16,899 bases of DNA, from contig CAKOGP040001820.1 in assembly GCA_933822405.4 (NCBI GenBank), positions 1 to 16,899 on the forward strand, in the 5' to 3' direction. The DNA comes from Cylindrotheca closterium. Its lineage: Eukaryota > Bacillariophyta > Bacillariophyceae > Bacillariales > Bacillariaceae. The notes beneath the pieces were generated by a model that was given only the letters and a program-made list of their open reading frames with translations, searched no databases and was not told the origin of the DNA. Both the position numbers and the translations under genes were made by a program. The stretch's first letter is position 1, and the number at the start of each line of letters is the position of its first letter. Of the stretch, positions 14,676-16,899 are shown piece by piece.

Positions 14676-16614
14676 ATGCGGTATCAAGGGAAAGCATGAG
14701 AATGGCAAGGATGTCTATCTTATTCCATGTCCTGCTGGTACGACAAATGTTGGACTTCAAGCCAACCGGCACTATGCTAGTGAAGATGAAGACTTGCCTG
14801 ATCTTGCTACTGAAGCAGATCGAGGTCTGCAGTTTATTCAAAGCCGCAGAAAGGAAAGAGATCCATTTGGGTTGTACGATCATGTCATCATGGACAGTGA
14901 TTGTACAAACACCACCATTTGTAATGGTGAGCTTATGCATGGACTCCGTCATGCTGAGAAAGAACTTGATATGCACACTAATGTGGGCAGCAGAGTTCTT
15001 GACGAAGAAGGTTTTCTAGGAAGATTTCCACCTCCAGTTTATCACAATGAAGATGGAATTGCCAATGTACTTGCTATGCGCAAGATGATTGCTGCGGGAT
15101 ACCGCATTATTATGGATACTGATGCTGACAATGCTTTTATTGTGCATTGTGATGGAAACCGAAAGATGCGATTTGTGAATTGTAAGGGTGTGTATGTGTT
15201 GGAGCAACTTGGAGCGAATGTCGAACCAGGTGCCAAAGAGACAAGTGTGATGTACCGTCGCCAGTCAAGCAACTTAAATAATCAACCCCATTTTGAACTT
15301 TCTTCAAACAAACAGAATGGATATACTGGACTAGAGATGACCTCCAAGATGGCAACCGTTCGAAAGAACAAGGAAGGATTCGCTCCAAGACAAGTCAAGG
15401 CTGCGATGCAAGCGAGAAGTGCAATTTGGACTGATTCCAAAAATTCGATGGAACCCCAAAGTATCAAAGCAATTTACATTGAACCTACGAAGGGACAACG
15501 TACTGGGCACCAAGTGCTCAACCTCAATACTAAGAAGATGATTTCCCAACCCAAGGTCGTTGTACTACCCGTTACCGATCAAGTAATCCAGCGTGTTGAA
15601 GCTTGGGCTGCTACCAAAGGTATTACTTCCATGAAGTTCTTTGATAAGAAGAGAGATTTGGAGACATTTCAAGATGGCGATCAAATTGCAGGAGTGGATG
15701 ACACGGAACAAGGTTACTTAGAAGAAGCCTTTGATCAGGACTATGAACCTGAAGATGAAGATGAATGTGATTTCAATCTATGTGGACAATTTGATGATAT
15801 CAATGACTCCAAAAGAGAAGAGCTCTTGGCCGATGCAGACAATGATGTCGATGATATGCCAGAACTCACTGTCAGATTCCAAGGAGATGATGACTATGAA
15901 TCAGACGACGATTCGGGTGATGATCTATGTGGACAATTCGATGATATTAATGACTCCGAAAGAGAAGAGCTCTTGGAAGATGCAGACAATGATGTCGATG
16001 ATATGCCAGAACTCACTGTCAGATTCTGTGGAGATGACGACTTTGAATCAGACGACGATTTGGGTGATGAAGGCAATGAAGAGGAAGAACCTATTGTGGC
16101 CAATTTCGATCACCATCAAGAAAATGTCGATAGAGGAACCGATGATATTGGGAGCCTTGTTACTGATCTGGAGGACCTACAAGAAACGCCAGAAGAAGAG
16201 ATTGTATTTGAGCCTGAAGAGCCTCAAGTAGCAAAAGTCACTCGATCTGGGCAAACGTATGTGCAAGCTGCAATGTCTGGGCTGAACCTTTCTCAAGTTC
16301 CAAAGAAACCAAGAGAATGGCCTTCAAGCAGGAGTGGTAGTTCTGACAATAAGAACAAGAATCGAGCTGCAACAAGACCCAAGCATCGAGAAAGAGAATT
16401 GAAACCATTGAAGAACAAGTTAAAATCTGGTATTCACACCAAAGAAGGAAGTCGCAGTACTAAAGACAGTAAAGCTATCCTTGAAGCAAAGCACAATCTA
16501 TGTTTCCAACAGATTGGGAATGAGATGAAAGCTGATTATGGAGAGCACAACACTATTCTGATCGCTCGTTGCATGATGCAGATCAAGGCCAAGTTTGATA
16601 CTGGCAAAGGTCTG
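14656..16614 (+). CDS. Protease fused to acidic linker and RT start by an in-frame integrase deletion (copy B)
   Basis: One frame is open from 14656 to 16629. It starts 'CGIKGKHENGKDVYLIPCPA', then the copia protease: 'YDHVIMDSDCTNTTICN' (catalytic Asp-Ser at about 14889-14897), 'LGRFPPPVYH', 'DGIANVLAMRKM', 'YRIIMDTDADNAFIVHCDG'. At 15425 a 738-bp deletion between TGCAAT repeats (copy A 7029-7034 and 7767-7772) removes exactly 246 codons, including the whole DDE core, joining 'VKAAMQARSA' to 'KNSMEPQSIKAIYIEP'. Then come 'LNTKKMISQPKVVVLPVTDQ', two 49-residue acidic repeats, 'KVTRSGQTYVQAAM' and the RT lead-in 'LCFQQIGNEMKADYGEHN'. The last five codons and the stop (16615-16629) lie in an LTR. 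It keeps the protease that copy A lost, but lacks integrase and polymerase. The long open frame probably means recent decay, not a new function. Confidence 0.72.
15778..16071 (+). repeat. Two tandem 147-bp units in the acidic linker (copy B)
   Basis: Units at 15778-15924 and 15925-16071 match the pair at 8107-8400 in order and phase. Just upstream copy B has 18 bp more than copy A (a GAAGAT-type acidic run at about 15748-15765). Confidence 0.9.
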
Positions 16615-16899
16615 TGTTGGATATATTAGGATTTTCGAAGTACATATTTGGAGAAACGAGAAAAAGAGAATGCATGTGAACGATAGAGAAATGATGTCGA
16701 CTGATACGACTAAAAATGAAGACTAATGCGACTAAAAACATCGAGCGTGGCGAGTCAGAAAACGGATTATAGTTCTATGGAAATCATCCTGTTGATGATG
16801 TAAGAAAGCAAGATTCAAGCAAGAGCCAAAGTTGGATACTAATCAAAGTACCGACTACAGTGGAAGGTGAACGGATAAACAGATTGAACTTGCAGCATA
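16615..16899 (+). repeat. LTR of the minus-strand copia family, in plus orientation (runs off the window)
   Basis: It begins exactly at TGTTGGATATATTAGG and follows the reverse complement of 2936-2650 to the last base, with visibly more substitutions than the two other LTRs have between them, so it is a different family member. The U3 doublet is at 16700-16738. The left flank is GTCTG (16610-16614), the candidate 5-bp target duplication. Unit A has no LTR at the homologous place (about 8925), so it inserted after, or independently of, the duplication. Whether it is a solo LTR or the 5' LTR of a full element lies beyond the window. Confidence 0.87.

Larger units (their letters stand above)
9264..16614. 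repeat. Tandem duplication unit B
   Basis: This is the second copy of the nested structure, in the same orientation as unit A, starting inside the LTR and ending where another LTR is inserted. Unit-specific events: a 1121-bp inverted-repeat insertion, a 738-bp deletion of the plus-strand integrase, and the LTR at 16615. It lacks the gag 5' part and the outer 270 bp of the LTR, as expected if the duplication breakpoint lies inside the LTR. Confidence 0.82.
14133..16614 (+). mobile_element. Plus-strand Ty1/copia element, copy B (partial)
   Basis: It resumes at the same nested junction as copy A and contains the zinc knuckle of gag, a complete-looking protease, the acidic linker and the start of the RT region, but a 738-bp in-frame deletion removed the integrase core. 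It is cut at 16614 by an LTR in plus orientation. The gag 5' part is not present in unit B because the duplication began inside the LTR. Confidence 0.82.

Noticed and set aside
2657..16899. Possible CRISPR-like or satellite array because of abundant repeats
   Set aside because: There are only two large units plus LTRs; no short repeat-spacer periodicity exists.

Overview
The window looks like repeat-rich nuclear DNA of a eukaryotic alga, most likely a diatom or another stramenopile. That is inferred from the style of the Ty1/copia proteins (an HVDDL polymerase motif, 'LNTKK...RP.V.VLP.T.QVI' after the integrase core, an acidic integrase-RT linker, 'TRSG..Y') and from a GC-richer RT/RNase H tail of a type I associate with diatom genomes. 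I recognise no host gene, tRNA or rRNA. Almost everything is decayed transposable element.

Layout. 1-1659 (+): end of a non-LTR-type RT/RNase H open reading frame, broken by stops and a frameshift. 1660-2064: noncoding, with a short direct-repeat pair. From 2065 a plus-strand copia element starts with gag. At 2385 its gag is interrupted by a second, minus-strand copia element (2386-5844): a complete 551-bp 3' LTR plus pol from the integrase core to the RNase H end, but no 5' LTR, gag or protease. The 5-bp sequence ATGAC flanks it on both sides, and the plus gag resumes in frame at 5850 and runs to 9263, inside its RT. This nested structure is then repeated in tandem. Unit A is 2657-9263. Unit B starts at 9264 inside the LTR and runs to 16614, where a third LTR of the minus-strand family, in plus orientation, begins and runs off the window.

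The two units share the nested junction, most frameshifts and several stops, so these predate the duplication. They differ by later events that hand coordinate offsets resolve exactly. Unit A lost 47, 69, 416, 21, 86, 17 and 18 bp. Unit B lost 738 bp in frame (the whole plus-strand integrase core) and gained 1121 bp plus a 7-bp target duplication. That insertion (10474-11594) has 35-bp terminal inverted repeats with one mismatch; unit A supplies the empty site. Its superfamily and its two small ORFs are unrecognised, making it the least-explained object here.

How the parts work together: they encode steps of LTR-retrotransposon replication (gag packaging with a CCHC knuckle, aspartic protease, DDE integrase, reverse transcriptase, RNase H), but no copy is intact. 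The minus-strand integrase has lost its second catalytic Asp and its RT motif A has Glu for Asp. The plus-strand copies lack either protease (A) or integrase (B), and both lack the RT palm. I found no defence or biosynthetic system.
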